Assembly (NCBI GenBank): GCA_009772925.1 | Contig: WOUQ01000008.1 | Location: 83,529 to 147,528, forward strand | DNA from: a bacterium | GTDB taxonomy: Bacteria > Pseudomonadota > Gammaproteobacteria > Burkholderiales > Thiobacillaceae | Length of the DNA: 64,000 nucleotides | Direction of reading: 5' to 3' | In this document: in pieces, positions 39,815-48,359 of the stretch | How positions within the stretch are numbered: the first letter of the stretch is position 1 | How the letters are laid out: each line of letters starts with the position of its first letter | The notes under the pieces: generated by a model | Told to the model about the DNA's origin: nothing | What the model saw: only the letters and a program-made list of their open reading frames with translations | Databases searched by the model: none | Translations under genes and position numbers: made by a program

Positions 39815-40714
39815 ATGTCCATACTGCGGGCCTGGCGCGGCCGCTTTTATTCCATCCTGTTCATCGCCCAGGCGGCCTTGCTGGGTTTCGCCCTGCAACT
39901 GGGCGACGCCAAGGTCTGGACGCTGGTCCTGGGCATCGCCGCCGCCCTAAACCTGTTCGGCTGGCTGCGCGCACAGCGCATCGCCCGCGCCATCGCCGAC
40001 ACCCCCACCTCGCGCGTCGCCTCCGCCGCCCAGGGTTACGTCGAACTGCACGGCCAGGCCCAGGCACATGACGACGTGCAACTTCTCACCCCGCACAGCC
40101 AGTTGCCCTGTGTTTGGTATCGCTATCTGCTGGAGCGTCGCGAGGGCGACAAATGGCGGCACGTGGACAGCGCGGAGAGCGAGTTGGCCTTCGACCTCCG
40201 GGATGCCAGCGGCCGCTGCATCGTCTACCCCGCTGGCGCCCACATCGAAACCACGCGCAAGGAAGTACGCCGCCAGGGCGACCTGCGCCATACCGAATGG
40301 GTACTGCTGAAGGATGACCGGCTCTACGCCCTCGGTGCCTTCGACAGCCTGCGGCCGGAACAGCAGGTATTGAATGCGCGCGTCGACGAGGGCGATCTGC
40401 TGGCCGAGTGGAAGCAGGACCAGGAAGAACTGCGCCGGCGCTTCGACCTGGACGGCGACGGCACCATCAGCCCCAAGGAATGGATGCTGGCGCGCCAGGC
40501 CGCGCGCCGCGAGATCGCCCGCCGGCATGCCGAACTGCGCGCGGAATCCACGCGGCATACCCTGTCCAAGCCGCGGAATGGCCGCCCGTACCTCATCAGC
40601 AACCTGCCCCCGGACCAACTGGGCCGCCGTTATGCCTGGCTAGCCCGTCTGTTCATGGCCTTGCTGCTCGGCTGCCTGGGTGTCATCACCTACCTTCTGA
40701 AAACGGGGCGCTGA
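39815..40714 (+). CDS. GIDE-domain membrane protein with an EF-hand motif
   Basis: A 299-residue inner membrane protein. Hydrophobic segments lie near residues 12-28 and 34-50, then a soluble domain with VELHGQAQAHDDVQLLTPHS and LPCVWYRYLLERR that resembles the GIDE domain of mitochondrial E3 ligase MAPL/MUL1, and a C-terminal helix at about 277-296. Residues 211-222, DLDGDGTISPKE, fit a canonical calcium EF-hand loop. No RING finger is present. The lemA-GIDE pairing recurs in bacteria; function unknown. The EF-hand embedded in this protein is, to my knowledge, not a standard part of the domain. Confidence 0.75.
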   Translation: MSILRAWRGRFYSILFIAQAALLGFALQLGDAKVWTLVLGIAAALNLFGWLRAQRIARAIADTPTSRVASAAQGYVELHGQAQAHDDVQLLTPHSQLPCVWYRYLLERREGDKWRHVDSAESELAFDLRDASGRCIVYPAGAHIETTRKEVRRQGDLRHTEWVLLKDDRLYALGAFDSLRPEQQVLNARVDEGDLLAEWKQDQEELRRRFDLDGDGTISPKEWMLARQAARREIARRHAELRAESTRHTLSKPRNGRPYLISNLPPDQLGRRYAWLARLFMALLLGCLGVITYLLKTGR

Positions 40715-40793
40715 ACCGGCCTGGGGGAGGGCGCCTGGGTCATCTGTCGTCGCAGAAAGTGCGCGACAGTTCCGGCCGTTCGTGAATCAGACC

Positions 40794-43319
40794 TTACTTT
40801 GGCCGCCAGCGCTTGAGCAGCAGCGAATTGCTCACCACCGACACCGAGGACAGGGCCATGGCCGCCCCGGCGATGACCGGGTTGAGATAGCCCAGGGCCG
40901 CCAGTGGCAGGGCGAGGACGTTGTAGAAGAAGGCGAAGAACAGGTTCTGGCGGATCTTGGCCATGACCGCGCGGGACAGGGCCACCGCATCGGCGACACC
41001 GTTCAGATCGGCGCGCATGAGGGTGATGTCGGCCGCTTCCAGGGCGATGTCACTGCCGCCGGCCATGGCGAAGCTGACGTCGGCGGCTGCCAGGGCGGGA
41101 GCGTCATTGACGCCGTCGCCGGCCATCCCCACCAGCCGGCCATGGCTTTTCAGCGCGGACACGGCGGCGGCCTTGTCCTGGGGTTTCACGCGGGCGCGGA
41201 AGTCGGCGATGCCGGCTTGCCGGGCGATGGCGGCGGCGGTGTCCTGGTGGTCGCCAGTGAGCATGATTGGGGTGATGCCGAGAGTCTGGAGCCGGGCCAG
41301 GGCCGCGACCGAGGTGGGGCGCAGGCGGTCGGAGAGGTCCAGGCGTCCAAGCGGTTTGCTGTTTTCGGACAGATGGATGGAGGTGACGCCGGCGCCGCCC
41401 GCCATCCTCTCCTCGACCCCTCCCTCTCCCGCGCTGCCGCTCACCCCTCCCTCGCTTGCGGGGGGCGAAGGCGGGAATTCGGCAAGCATCGCTTGCCGCC
41501 GCCGCAGCCGGACGGCTGTGCAAAGCCGTCCGTGGACGGGGCTGGGGGAGAGGGCGCCGTTCAGGCCCGCGCGTTCCAGATCCGTAACGGCCGCACCCAG
41601 CCGGAGATGACGGCCTTCCACTTCTCCGGCCACACCCTCGCCCGGCCGGTTCTCGAAGCCGGAAACGGGCGGAAAATCGATGCTCCGTTCTTTCGCGGCG
41701 AGCAGAAGCGCGGCGGCGATGGGATGGGTACTGCCCTGTTCCAGAGCGGCGGCAAGCCGCAGCAATTCGTCCTCGGATACGCCCGGCGCGGGTTGCAGGC
41801 CCACCAGGGCCATCTTGCCTTCGGTGAGGGTGCCGGTCTTGTCCACGGCCAGCACGGCGAGCTTTTCCGCCCGTTCCAGGGCCTCCGCGGAGCGCACCAG
41901 GATGCCCAGTTGCGCGCCACGCCCCAGGCCCACCATCACCGCCGTGGGGGTGGCCAGGCCCAGAGCGCAGGGACAGGCAATGACGAGCACAGCGACGGCG
42001 GGGATGAGGCTGTCGGTGAAGTCGCCGCTGGCCAGCCACCAGCCGGCGAAGGTGAGCAGGGCGAGGCCGATCACGGCCGGTACGAAAACGCCGGAAATCC
42101 GGTCCGCCAGCTTCTGGATGGGCGCCTTCGAGCCCTGCGCGGCCTCGGTGAGGCGGACGATCTCCATGAGCTGGGTATGCGCGCCCACGCCCTCGGCGCG
42201 GATGCGCAGGCTGCCATCGAGGTTCTGGGTGCCGGCGTGCACCGTGTCGCCCGCGGCCTTGTCCACCGGCAGGCTTTCGCCGGTAAGCAGACTTTCGTCC
42301 AGGCTGGAGGCACCGTCCAGCACCAAGCCGTCCACCGGCACCCGCTCGCCGGCCCGCACCCGCACCAGGTCGCCAACCTGCAAGAGGGCCGCGTCCACCT
42401 CCCTGGTTTCACCGCCTTTCTCGACCCAGGCGGTGCGGGGTTGCAGGCCCACCAGTTGCTCGATGGCCGCTGAAGTCCTCGACTTGGCGCGGGCCTCCAG
42501 CAGCTTGCCCAGGCGCACCAGGGTGACCACCGCGGCGCTGGCTTCGAAATAGACGTGGCTGTCCAGCCCCAGCAGGATGACCGCGACGCTGAAGAAGTAG
42601 GCGGCGCTGGTGCCCAGGACCACCAGCACGTCCATGTTGGCGCCGCCGCCGCGCAGGCTGTTCCAGGCACCGGTGTAAAAGCGGCGGCCGGCCCAGAACT
42701 GCACCGGCGTGGCCAGCAGCCATTGCAGCCAGGGCGGCATCCACTCGACGTGATGAGCACCCGCCATCATCGGCGCCATCTGTGCCAGCAGGGGCAGGGT
42801 AAAGAGGGCGGCGATGAGGAAGACGCGCAACTCGTTGCGGTACTCGGCGGCTTTGCGTGCCTTTTCCTCGGCCTGGCTGGCTTCGGTGATGGGGGTGGCG
42901 GTAAATCCGGCGCGGGCCACCGCGGCGACCAGATCGTCCGGACCGGTCAGCCCCGGCGTGTAGCGCAGGCGGGCCTTCTCGGTGGCCAGGTTGATGCGCG
43001 CCTCGACGCCCGGAACCTGGTTCAGCACCCGCTCCAGACGTGTGGAGCAGGCCGCGCAGGTCATGCCGGAAATGGCCAGGTCGAGGGTCTGCGGCGGCAC
43101 CGAGAAGCCGGTCTTGCGGACCTGCTCGGCGATGGCGGCGGGGTCGGAGAGGGCCGGATCGAATTCCACCCGCGCCTTCTCCGTGGCCAGGTTGACGCTG
43201 GCGCTCACTCCCTGCAGCCGGTTCAGGTTTTTTTCCAGCCGCGTCGAGCAGGCGGCGCAGGTCATGCCGGCGATGGGCAGTTCAATGACCTGGAGGGTGG
43301 GGGAGGCGCGGGGTGCCAT
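40794..43319 (-). CDS. copA: Copper-translocating P1B-type ATPase with two HMA domains
   Basis: An 841-residue inner membrane exporter of Cu(I). Two N-terminal metal domains each carry GMTCAAC (about residues 17-23 and 84-90). The transmembrane metal site CPC is at residues 448-450 (VIACPCALG), the phosphorylated Asp is Asp493 in DKTGTLTEGK, the nucleotide-binding His-Pro is in GSTHPIAAALL, and GDGVNDAPALAAADV closes the P domain. The protein is about 50 residues longer than expected because of an in-frame palindromic insertion (41400-41560) near the end of the N domain, between NGALSPSPVHG and the SDRLRPTS region. Confidence 0.93.
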   Translation of the reverse strand: MAPRASPTLQVIELPIAGMTCAACSTRLEKNLNRLQGVSASVNLATEKARVEFDPALSDPAAIAEQVRKTGFSVPPQTLDLAISGMTCAACSTRLERVLNQVPGVEARINLATEKARLRYTPGLTGPDDLVAAVARAGFTATPITEASQAEEKARKAAEYRNELRVFLIAALFTLPLLAQMAPMMAGAHHVEWMPPWLQWLLATPVQFWAGRRFYTGAWNSLRGGGANMDVLVVLGTSAAYFFSVAVILLGLDSHVYFEASAAVVTLVRLGKLLEARAKSRTSAAIEQLVGLQPRTAWVEKGGETREVDAALLQVGDLVRVRAGERVPVDGLVLDGASSLDESLLTGESLPVDKAAGDTVHAGTQNLDGSLRIRAEGVGAHTQLMEIVRLTEAAQGSKAPIQKLADRISGVFVPAVIGLALLTFAGWWLASGDFTDSLIPAVAVLVIACPCALGLATPTAVMVGLGRGAQLGILVRSAEALERAEKLAVLAVDKTGTLTEGKMALVGLQPAPGVSEDELLRLAAALEQGSTHPIAAALLLAAKERSIDFPPVSGFENRPGEGVAGEVEGRHLRLGAAVTDLERAGLNGALSPSPVHGRLCTAVRLRRRQAMLAEFPPSPPASEGGVSGSAGEGGVEERMAGGAGVTSIHLSENSKPLGRLDLSDRLRPTSVAALARLQTLGITPIMLTGDHQDTAAAIARQAGIADFRARVKPQDKAAAVSALKSHGRLVGMAGDGVNDAPALAAADVSFAMAGGSDIALEAADITLMRADLNGVADAVALSRAVMAKIRQNLFFAFFYNVLALPLAALGYLNPVIAGAAMALSSVSVVSNSLLLKRWRPK
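41422..41554. repeat. In-frame palindromic insertion within copA
   Basis: Outer arms CCCTCTCCC (41422-41430) and GGGAGAGGG (41546-41554); inner hairpins CGGCAAGC-ATC-GCTTGCCG (41480-41498) and GGACGGCT-GTGCAA-AGCCGTCC (41510-41531). On the coding strand it adds about 45-50 low-complexity residues (Ser/Pro/Gly/Arg-rich, for example FPPSPPASEGGVSGSAGE) at a loop of the nucleotide-binding domain. The frame stays open through it. Confidence 0.75.
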
Positions 43320-43334
43320 GCCCTGTTTTACACG

Positions 43335-43362
43335 AAAAAGGGACTGACCAATCAGTCCCTTT
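43335..43362 (-). terminator. Terminator behind the proline-rich protein gene
   Basis: AAAGGGACTGA-CCAA-TCAGTCCCTTT is a perfect 11-base inverted repeat; on the minus strand it runs into TTTTT. It lies between the stop of the proline-rich gene and the copA ATG, so the two genes are probably separate units. Confidence 0.75.
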
Positions 43363-43394
43363 ACCTCGGGCGACGGTTCCCGGAACGCTAAGGC

Positions 43395-44699
43395 TTACTG
43401 GCAGACCTGCTGCATGTTGAAGGGCAGCAGATTGGTCTTGTTGATGCCATCGAAGGCCAGATTCACCGCCTCATGCAGGGCGGCGGTGGGCGGGGGAGTG
43501 ACCCCAACCAGTTCGGTGGGGCACTTGAAAGTCAACACTTTCAAGGGCTTCTCACCCGTCGGGTAGACCGTCTTGATGGTTGGCAGGATGGCCTGGCCCG
43601 AGGGTGGCGTGTTGGGGAAGATCGCGTACTTGAGTTTCTCCAGCATGCCCCCCACAGACGTGCTAACTGCCGTCTCGGGCTCGGGCTGAGGTGCCTGCGC
43701 GGACTGGACCGGGGTGGCCTGCGGTAGCGGGCTCGCGGGCACGCTGACCGGTGGCAGGGGCGCCTGGGCGACCGGTGATTTCACAACCTCCGCGAACTGG
43801 GGAGGCACTACCTGGGCGGGGGCGGAGTAGGTGGGCCAGACCGGCGGCTTCACGGCTTCGGGCTGTCGTGCAGCCTGAGCCGCGTGGGCGGGACGCAGAT
43901 GAGCCAGATAGGGATTGTTCCACCAGGGCGGCAAAGTTGCTGCAGGCTGCGCGGCAACCGGGGGTACCACAGTGGCGGCCGCCACCGCCGCCGGGGGTGC
44001 ATAAGGCTGGCTCCAGGCGGGTGGCGGGAATTGGGGAATCTGGACGGCGGGCGGTGTCCAGGGGGTGGGCGGAAGGATCGGCAGGCGATAGGCCAGATAG
44101 GGGTTCGTGGCGGCCTGTGGCGCAGGACTGGCCGGCTGCACGGCGGCTAGCGGCGCCGGGAACGGTGTCGGGGCTGCCGGGAAGGGGAATTGGAAGCCCT
44201 GGAACGGGTTGACCCAGGTGGGTGGGCTGTAACGGGGTATTTGCGTCGGCAGCACGGACCAGGGAGTCGGTGCCTCGGCCGTTAGAACTTGCGGACGGGC
44301 CGAATAGGGATTGACCGGGGCCGTGGTGTTCGTGGCTTGCGCATTCCAGGTGGTGGGCTGCGGCACGGGCAGGTAGGGATTGCCGGATGCCTGGGCCTGG
44401 ATGCCCGGCGAAACTGGCTGCGCGGCGGGCGGCATGGCGGCCTGCACGGGCGCCGCAACGGCGGTAGCCTGGACGGCGGCGGGTGTAGACGTGGATGGCT
44501 TGGGCGCGGCGGTTCTGGCTTTCGGGCGCTTGCTCTGCGTGGCGGCCTTGGCTTTCGCCTTCTGCGGAGTGGCTTTCTTGACCGTGCTCTGCTTGGAGGC
44601 CTCGCTCCAAGCGGTATCCGCCGACAGCAGGGCCAGGGAGGCGACCATCATTCCGCCTAGCAGGGCAAAGATTGGTTTTCGCTGAAAATTCATGATCAT
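43395..44699 (-). CDS. Proline/alanine-rich exported protein of unknown function
   Basis: A 434-residue protein I cannot assign. The N-terminus is a signal peptide (PIFALLGGMMVASLALLSA, cleavage near residue 30), then a Lys/Ala/Pro-rich stretch (about 35-100) resembling a cell-wall-spanning or disordered linker. Residues 100-300 contain imperfect repeats of NPY (107, 130, 199, 262) and TPW (145, 212), the longest being TPWSVLPTQIPRYSPPTW and TPWTPPAVQIPQFPPPAW. A more ordered C-terminal domain (350-434) holds the only two cysteines (393, 433), probably a disulfide. It could also start at Met3. It is likely periplasmic or surface-associated. Confidence 0.7.
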   Translation of the reverse strand: MIMNFQRKPIFALLGGMMVASLALLSADTAWSEASKQSTVKKATPQKAKAKAATQSKRPKARTAAPKPSTSTPAAVQATAVAAPVQAAMPPAAQPVSPGIQAQASGNPYLPVPQPTTWNAQATNTTAPVNPYSARPQVLTAEAPTPWSVLPTQIPRYSPPTWVNPFQGFQFPFPAAPTPFPAPLAAVQPASPAPQAATNPYLAYRLPILPPTPWTPPAVQIPQFPPPAWSQPYAPPAAVAAATVVPPVAAQPAATLPPWWNNPYLAHLRPAHAAQAARQPEAVKPPVWPTYSAPAQVVPPQFAEVVKSPVAQAPLPPVSVPASPLPQATPVQSAQAPQPEPETAVSTSVGGMLEKLKYAIFPNTPPSGQAILPTIKTVYPTGEKPLKVLTFKCPTELVGVTPPPTAALHEAVNLAFDGINKTNLLPFNMQQVCQ

Positions 44700-45147
44700 G
44701 GCAAGCGGAAGGATGGAATGACAGCACGCTAATTACCGGCGCCACGGGCGTCAACAAAAGGCTTGATGCGCAGAAATAATGCCCCTGCGGTTGTGGCTGT
44801 GAGGTGTCAGTAGACTGCGCGCAGGGTGGGTGAGTTTCACCCATAGTCGATCAACCGATTTGACCCGATGGCCATTGGTTGCGAGGCAAAGGCTATCGAA
44901 TCGAAGATCCGGAGAGAGTAGGAGAGTAGAGCGACGCTCGCGTACCTTACTCAGAAAAATATAAGGCGGATGCTAGTTATAAACACAATAAAAACAATAT
45001 AGAGAGCAACACATATAAAGTAAATTATCAAGAATATAGTTGATGCCGTGTATCCCTACACGAATCATGGGAGACAAATAAACGTGCCGGGGGCATCATG
45101 TTGCAGTGCAAGCAAACTGCTCTTACTTCCCGTGTTTTCCTGTTTAG
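44700..45147. other. 448-base gap with an AT-rich patch
   Basis: No convincing gene. Bases 44700-44900 hold the likely promoter of the minus-strand proline-rich gene. Around 44955-45055 the composition drops sharply to strongly AT-rich (runs such as AACACAATAAAAACAATATA), unlike anything else in the window. From about 45060 normal composition returns up to hybE. Confidence 0.6.
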
Positions 45148-45747
45148 GTGTCGATTTCGGCATCGTCGGCCGCCTTATGTCCCACTGCAATGCTTGAATC
45201 TACTCCGGGCTCCTGTTGCGTGAGGGTGGAGAACCCGTCCGCCAAGTTGGAAGAGGTATTCCGCCGCATTGCCGCCACCCGCATGGCCGGCGCCGGCCTC
45301 CTCAACCCGGCCCTCGACGTGGAGGCGGTAGGGTTCCGGTCCTGGCGCGGCGACTGGGTAGGCGTGCTCATCACCCCCTGGTCCATGAACCTGATTGCCC
45401 TGCCCGGGCCGGATGCGGCCTGGGAGGTACAATCCAGCGGCAGCAAGCGGGACGTCGAACTGCCGGCGGGCAGCTACGAATTCCTGGCGGCCGACGAGGA
45501 CGAACTGGGCGCCTACCTGACCAGTTCGTTGTTCTCGCCCATGTTCGAATTTGCGGACATGGAGAGCGCGCGGGGCGTGGCGCAGGCCGTGCTGGAGGAA
45601 CTCTTCACGCCGGCAGCGCCGCAACCCGACCCGCCGCAGGCGCCCGTGGGCCTGTCCGCCAAGCTGGAGTACCCTGAAGGGCATAAACAGCCGGTCAGCC
45701 GGCGTGGTTTCTTCGGCGCCCTGCTGCGGCCTGGAGACGGGGCTTGA
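45148..45747 (+). CDS. hybE: [NiFe]-hydrogenase assembly chaperone HybE/HupJ type
   Basis: A 199-residue protein of the HybE family, which assists maturation or Tat-dependent export of uptake hydrogenase. The core is RVENPSAKLEEVFRRIAATR, MAGAGLLNPALDVEAVGF, and the highly conserved LITPWSMNLIALPG; EFLAADEDELGAYLTSSLFS follows. There is no rubredoxin extension. The start is uncertain: GTG 45148 gives the full frame, while ATG 45190 would remove 14 residues not typical of the family; neither has a strong ribosome site. The stop overlaps the TTG start of hupK by 4 bases. It is the first gene of the hyp cluster. Confidence 0.85.
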   Translation: MSISASSAALCPTAMLESTPGSCCVRVENPSAKLEEVFRRIAATRMAGAGLLNPALDVEAVGFRSWRGDWVGVLITPWSMNLIALPGPDAAWEVQSSGSKRDVELPAGSYEFLAADEDELGAYLTSSLFSPMFEFADMESARGVAQAVLEELFTPAAPQPDPPQAPVGLSAKLEYPEGHKQPVSRRGFFGALLRPGDGA

Positions 45748-46853
45748 GTGCCAGCCTTGAAGGCCGTATCGACATTCGCCTGACCCGGCAGGGGACGGCC
45801 TTGGCCGGCGTGGAAATCTGCTCCTCGCGGCCCCTGCTTGCCCAGAAGCTGATGGCCGGACGTGGCCCGGACGAGGCCGCCGACCTGGCTGGTCTCATAT
45901 TCAGCCTGTGCGGCAAGGCCCAGAGGGTCGCCGCCCAGACCGCCTGCGAGGCCGCGCGGGACATGGAGCCCGCGCCCGACGTCCGCCAGCGGCGGGAGCT
46001 GGAAGTGCGGGTGGAACTGGCCCAGGAACACGCCTGGCGACTGCTGCTGAACTGGCCGGAACAGGCCGGTCGGGCGCCGGATATGCCCAGCCTGTTCAAG
46101 CTGCGGCAGGTTGCCGCCGAGCCGGCCCGCTTCGCCGACGCCCTTGAAACCCTGCTGCAGACGGTGATGCTGGGCGAGGCGCCGGCCGCCTGGCTGGGCC
46201 GTGAAGGGGACGGCTTCGATACCTGGCGTCAGTCTGGCGCCACCCTGGTGGCGGAACTGTTCGCGGGCCTTGGCGACGGGCCGGACACGGGCGTCAGCCA
46301 TTGCACCCTGTTGCCTGCCCTGGCGGACCTGGACGATGCCTCTGTCCGTGCTTTGGCCCGGCAAGCACTGGACGAGCCAAGCTTCTGTGCCGCCCCGATC
46401 TGGCAGGGCGAGCCCGCCGAAACCGGCGCGGTCGCGCGCAAGGTGGACCATTCCCTCCTGGCCGCCTGGATCGCCGGGCGCGGACGTGGCGCCGGCGCCC
46501 GCCAGCTGGCCCGCCTGCTGGAACTGGCGGAATTGCCGCAACACCTGCGTGCCGGATTGGAGTCCGGCGGCCGTGCCGAGGTGATCCGGGCCTGGCCCTT
46601 GGGGGACAATGCCGGCATGGCCGGCGTGGAAACCTCCCGCGGCCTGTTGCTCCATGTGGCGCGGCTGAAGGACGGCAAGATCGCGGACTACCGCATCGTT
46701 GCCCCCACGGAATGGAATTTCCATCCCGCCGGTCCCCTGGCCCAGGCCTTGTCCGGTCTGAGAACTGATGTTGGCCTGGAAGCGGCGGCACGGCTGGTGT
46801 CCCAGTCCCTGGACCCCTGCGTCGCCTATGGAGTCGAGTTGTTGGAGCAATGA
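45744..46853 (+). CDS. hupK: HupK-like hydrogenase maturation protein (degenerate large-subunit homologue)
   Basis: A 369-residue protein resembling HupK, a relative of the hydrogenase large subunit thought to act as a scaffold when the Fe(CN)2CO unit is assembled or passed on. The N-terminal LIFSLCGKAQRVAAQTACEAA (residues 51-71) aligns in style with the CGVC metal motif of true large subunits but keeps one Cys; the C-terminal SLDPCVAYGVEL has DPC without the second Cys of DPCxxC. Such loss argues against catalysis. Start TTG 45744 overlaps hybE. hypA starts 6 bases after the stop. Confidence 0.8.
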   Translation: MSASLEGRIDIRLTRQGTALAGVEICSSRPLLAQKLMAGRGPDEAADLAGLIFSLCGKAQRVAAQTACEAARDMEPAPDVRQRRELEVRVELAQEHAWRLLLNWPEQAGRAPDMPSLFKLRQVAAEPARFADALETLLQTVMLGEAPAAWLGREGDGFDTWRQSGATLVAELFAGLGDGPDTGVSHCTLLPALADLDDASVRALARQALDEPSFCAAPIWQGEPAETGAVARKVDHSLLAAWIAGRGRGAGARQLARLLELAELPQHLRAGLESGGRAEVIRAWPLGDNAGMAGVETSRGLLLHVARLKDGKIADYRIVAPTEWNFHPAGPLAQALSGLRTDVGLEAAARLVSQSLDPCVAYGVELLEQ

Positions 46854-46859
46854 AGATCG

Positions 46860-47201
46860 ATGCATGAAATGTCCCTTGCGGAGGGCATCCTCCAGATCGT
46901 CGAGGACACCGCCGCCAAGCAGGGCTTCAAGCGGGTCACCGAGGTGCGCCTGGAGATCGGCGCTCTCTCCGGCGTGGAAGTGGAAGCCCTGAGCTTCTGC
47001 CTGGACGTGGTGCTGAAGGGCAGCGTTGCCGATGGCGCCCGTGTGGAACTGGAACGCCTGCCTGGCCAGGGTTTCTGCCTGGCCTGCGGCGAGACGGTGG
47101 AAATCCAGGCCCTCTTCGATGCCTGTCCCAAGTGCGGCGGCTATCAGGTGCAGGCCACCGGCGGCACCGAGATGCGGGTGAAGGATTTGTTGGTCGAGTA
47201 A
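46860..47201 (+). CDS. hypA: Hydrogenase nickel-insertion protein HypA
   Basis: A 113-residue nickel metallochaperone acting with HypB. His2 and Glu3 of [10 protein letters not shown] form the Ni site; the zinc domain has two CxxC pairs, Cys73-x-x-Cys76 and Cys89-x-x-Cys92. The length is normal. It begins 6 bases after hupK, and hypB follows after 17 bases with CAGGAG upstream. Confidence 0.96.
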   Translation: MHEMSLAEGILQIVEDTAAKQGFKRVTEVRLEIGALSGVEVEALSFCLDVVLKGSVADGARVELERLPGQGFCLACGETVEIQALFDACPKCGGYQVQATGGTEMRVKDLLVE

Positions 47202-47218
47202 TTTTCAGGAGTCTGTCT

Positions 47219-48349
47219 ATGTGTACCGTTTGCGGCTGCGGCCAGGGTGAAACCAAAATCGAGGGCCACGAGCATGACCATCCTCACGATCATTCCCACG
47301 ACCACAGCCATCCCCACACCCACGACCACGATCATGTCCACGTCCATGGCCATGAACACACCCACGCCGACGGCACCGTGCACAGCCACCCCCACGAGCA
47401 CGGCCACAGCCATGCTCATGAGCACAGCCACGAGCACGGGCATACCGGCCACGACCACCACCACGACCACCTGCACGACGTGGGTGCCGGCCACAGCCAC
47501 AGCCACGCGGAAGCCGAACTCCACGGCGGGGAAGAGCGCATGCACTTCCACGAGCACAAGGGCGACCTCCACTATGGCCTGGGCCCCGCCCACGCCCACG
47601 CCCCGGGCCTCACCCAGGAGCGCATGGTCAGGATCGAGCAGGACATCCTGGGCAAGAACAACACCTACGCCGCCGACAACCGCAGGCACTTCTCCGAGCA
47701 CGGCCTCTTCGCCGTCAACCTGGTCTCCAGCCCCGGCTCCGGCAAGACCACACTCTTGGTCAAGAGCATCGAACTGCTCAAGGACAAGGCCAGGGTGGCC
47801 GTCGTCGAAGGCGACCAGCAGACCAGCCACGACGCCGACCGCATCCGCGCCACCGGCGCGCCGGCCATCCAGGTCAACACCGGCAAGGGCTGCCACCTCG
47901 ACGCCCACATGGTGGGCCACGCCCTGGAGCGCCTGAACCTCCCCGACGACAGCCTGCTCATGATCGAAAACGTCGGCAACCTGGTCTGCCCGGCCGCCTT
48001 CGACCTGGGCGAAGCCCACAAGGTGGTGATCCTCTCGGTCACCGAGGGCGAGGACAAACCCCTGAAGTACCCGGACATGTTCCACGCCGCCGACCTCATG
48101 ATCCTCAACAAGGTGGACCTGCTGCCCTACCTGAATTTCGACGTGGACAAGTGCGTGGACTTCGCCCGCCGGGTGAACCCCAAGCTGCAAGTCATGCAGG
48201 TGTCCGCCACCAGCGGCTTGGGGCTGGACGCCTGGCTGGACTGGCTGCTGGCCGGGCTGGCCCAGGCCAGGGGAGCGCGGGAGGCGAATGTAGCGTTGCT
48301 GAAGAAGCGGATCGCGGAGCTTGAGGCGGCTTTGGCGGCAAAGGGCTGA
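47219..48349 (+). CDS. hypB: Hydrogenase nickel GTPase HypB with very long histidine-rich region
   Basis: A 376-residue GTPase that delivers nickel. It starts [10 protein letters not shown], the high-affinity CxxCGC Ni motif, followed by a histidine-rich segment (about residues 17-127) in which I count about 44 His, mostly alternating with Asp, Glu, Ser or Gly. This region probably stores or buffers nickel. The GTPase domain follows with P-loop SSPGSGKTT (about residues 170-178), [30 protein letters not shown] and the base-recognition [10 protein letters not shown]. It ends in a short helical tail. hypF follows after 10 bases. Confidence 0.96.
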   Translation: MCTVCGCGQGETKIEGHEHDHPHDHSHDHSHPHTHDHDHVHVHGHEHTHADGTVHSHPHEHGHSHAHEHSHEHGHTGHDHHHDHLHDVGAGHSHSHAEAELHGGEERMHFHEHKGDLHYGLGPAHAHAPGLTQERMVRIEQDILGKNNTYAADNRRHFSEHGLFAVNLVSSPGSGKTTLLVKSIELLKDKARVAVVEGDQQTSHDADRIRATGAPAIQVNTGKGCHLDAHMVGHALERLNLPDDSLLMIENVGNLVCPAAFDLGEAHKVVILSVTEGEDKPLKYPDMFHAADLMILNKVDLLPYLNFDVDKCVDFARRVNPKLQVMQVSATSGLGLDAWLDWLLAGLAQARGAREANVALLKKRIAELEAALAAKG

Positions 48350-48359
48350 ACACAGCGAC

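Noticed and set aside
43335..43362. Copper-responsive CueR operator before copA
   Set aside because: The 11-base inverted repeat with an A/T tail is better explained as a terminator of the upstream minus-strand gene, and no CueR box spacing was recognised.
45082..45096. Possible sigma-54 promoter (GG-N10-GC with TTGCA) upstream of hybE
   Set aside because: Only GG, TT and GCA match the consensus; the rest does not, and no activator gene is nearby. Too weak to list.
45744..46853. Functional hydrogenase large subunit
   Set aside because: Both metal-binding Cys pairs are incomplete and the sequence between is HupK-like, so catalysis is unlikely.
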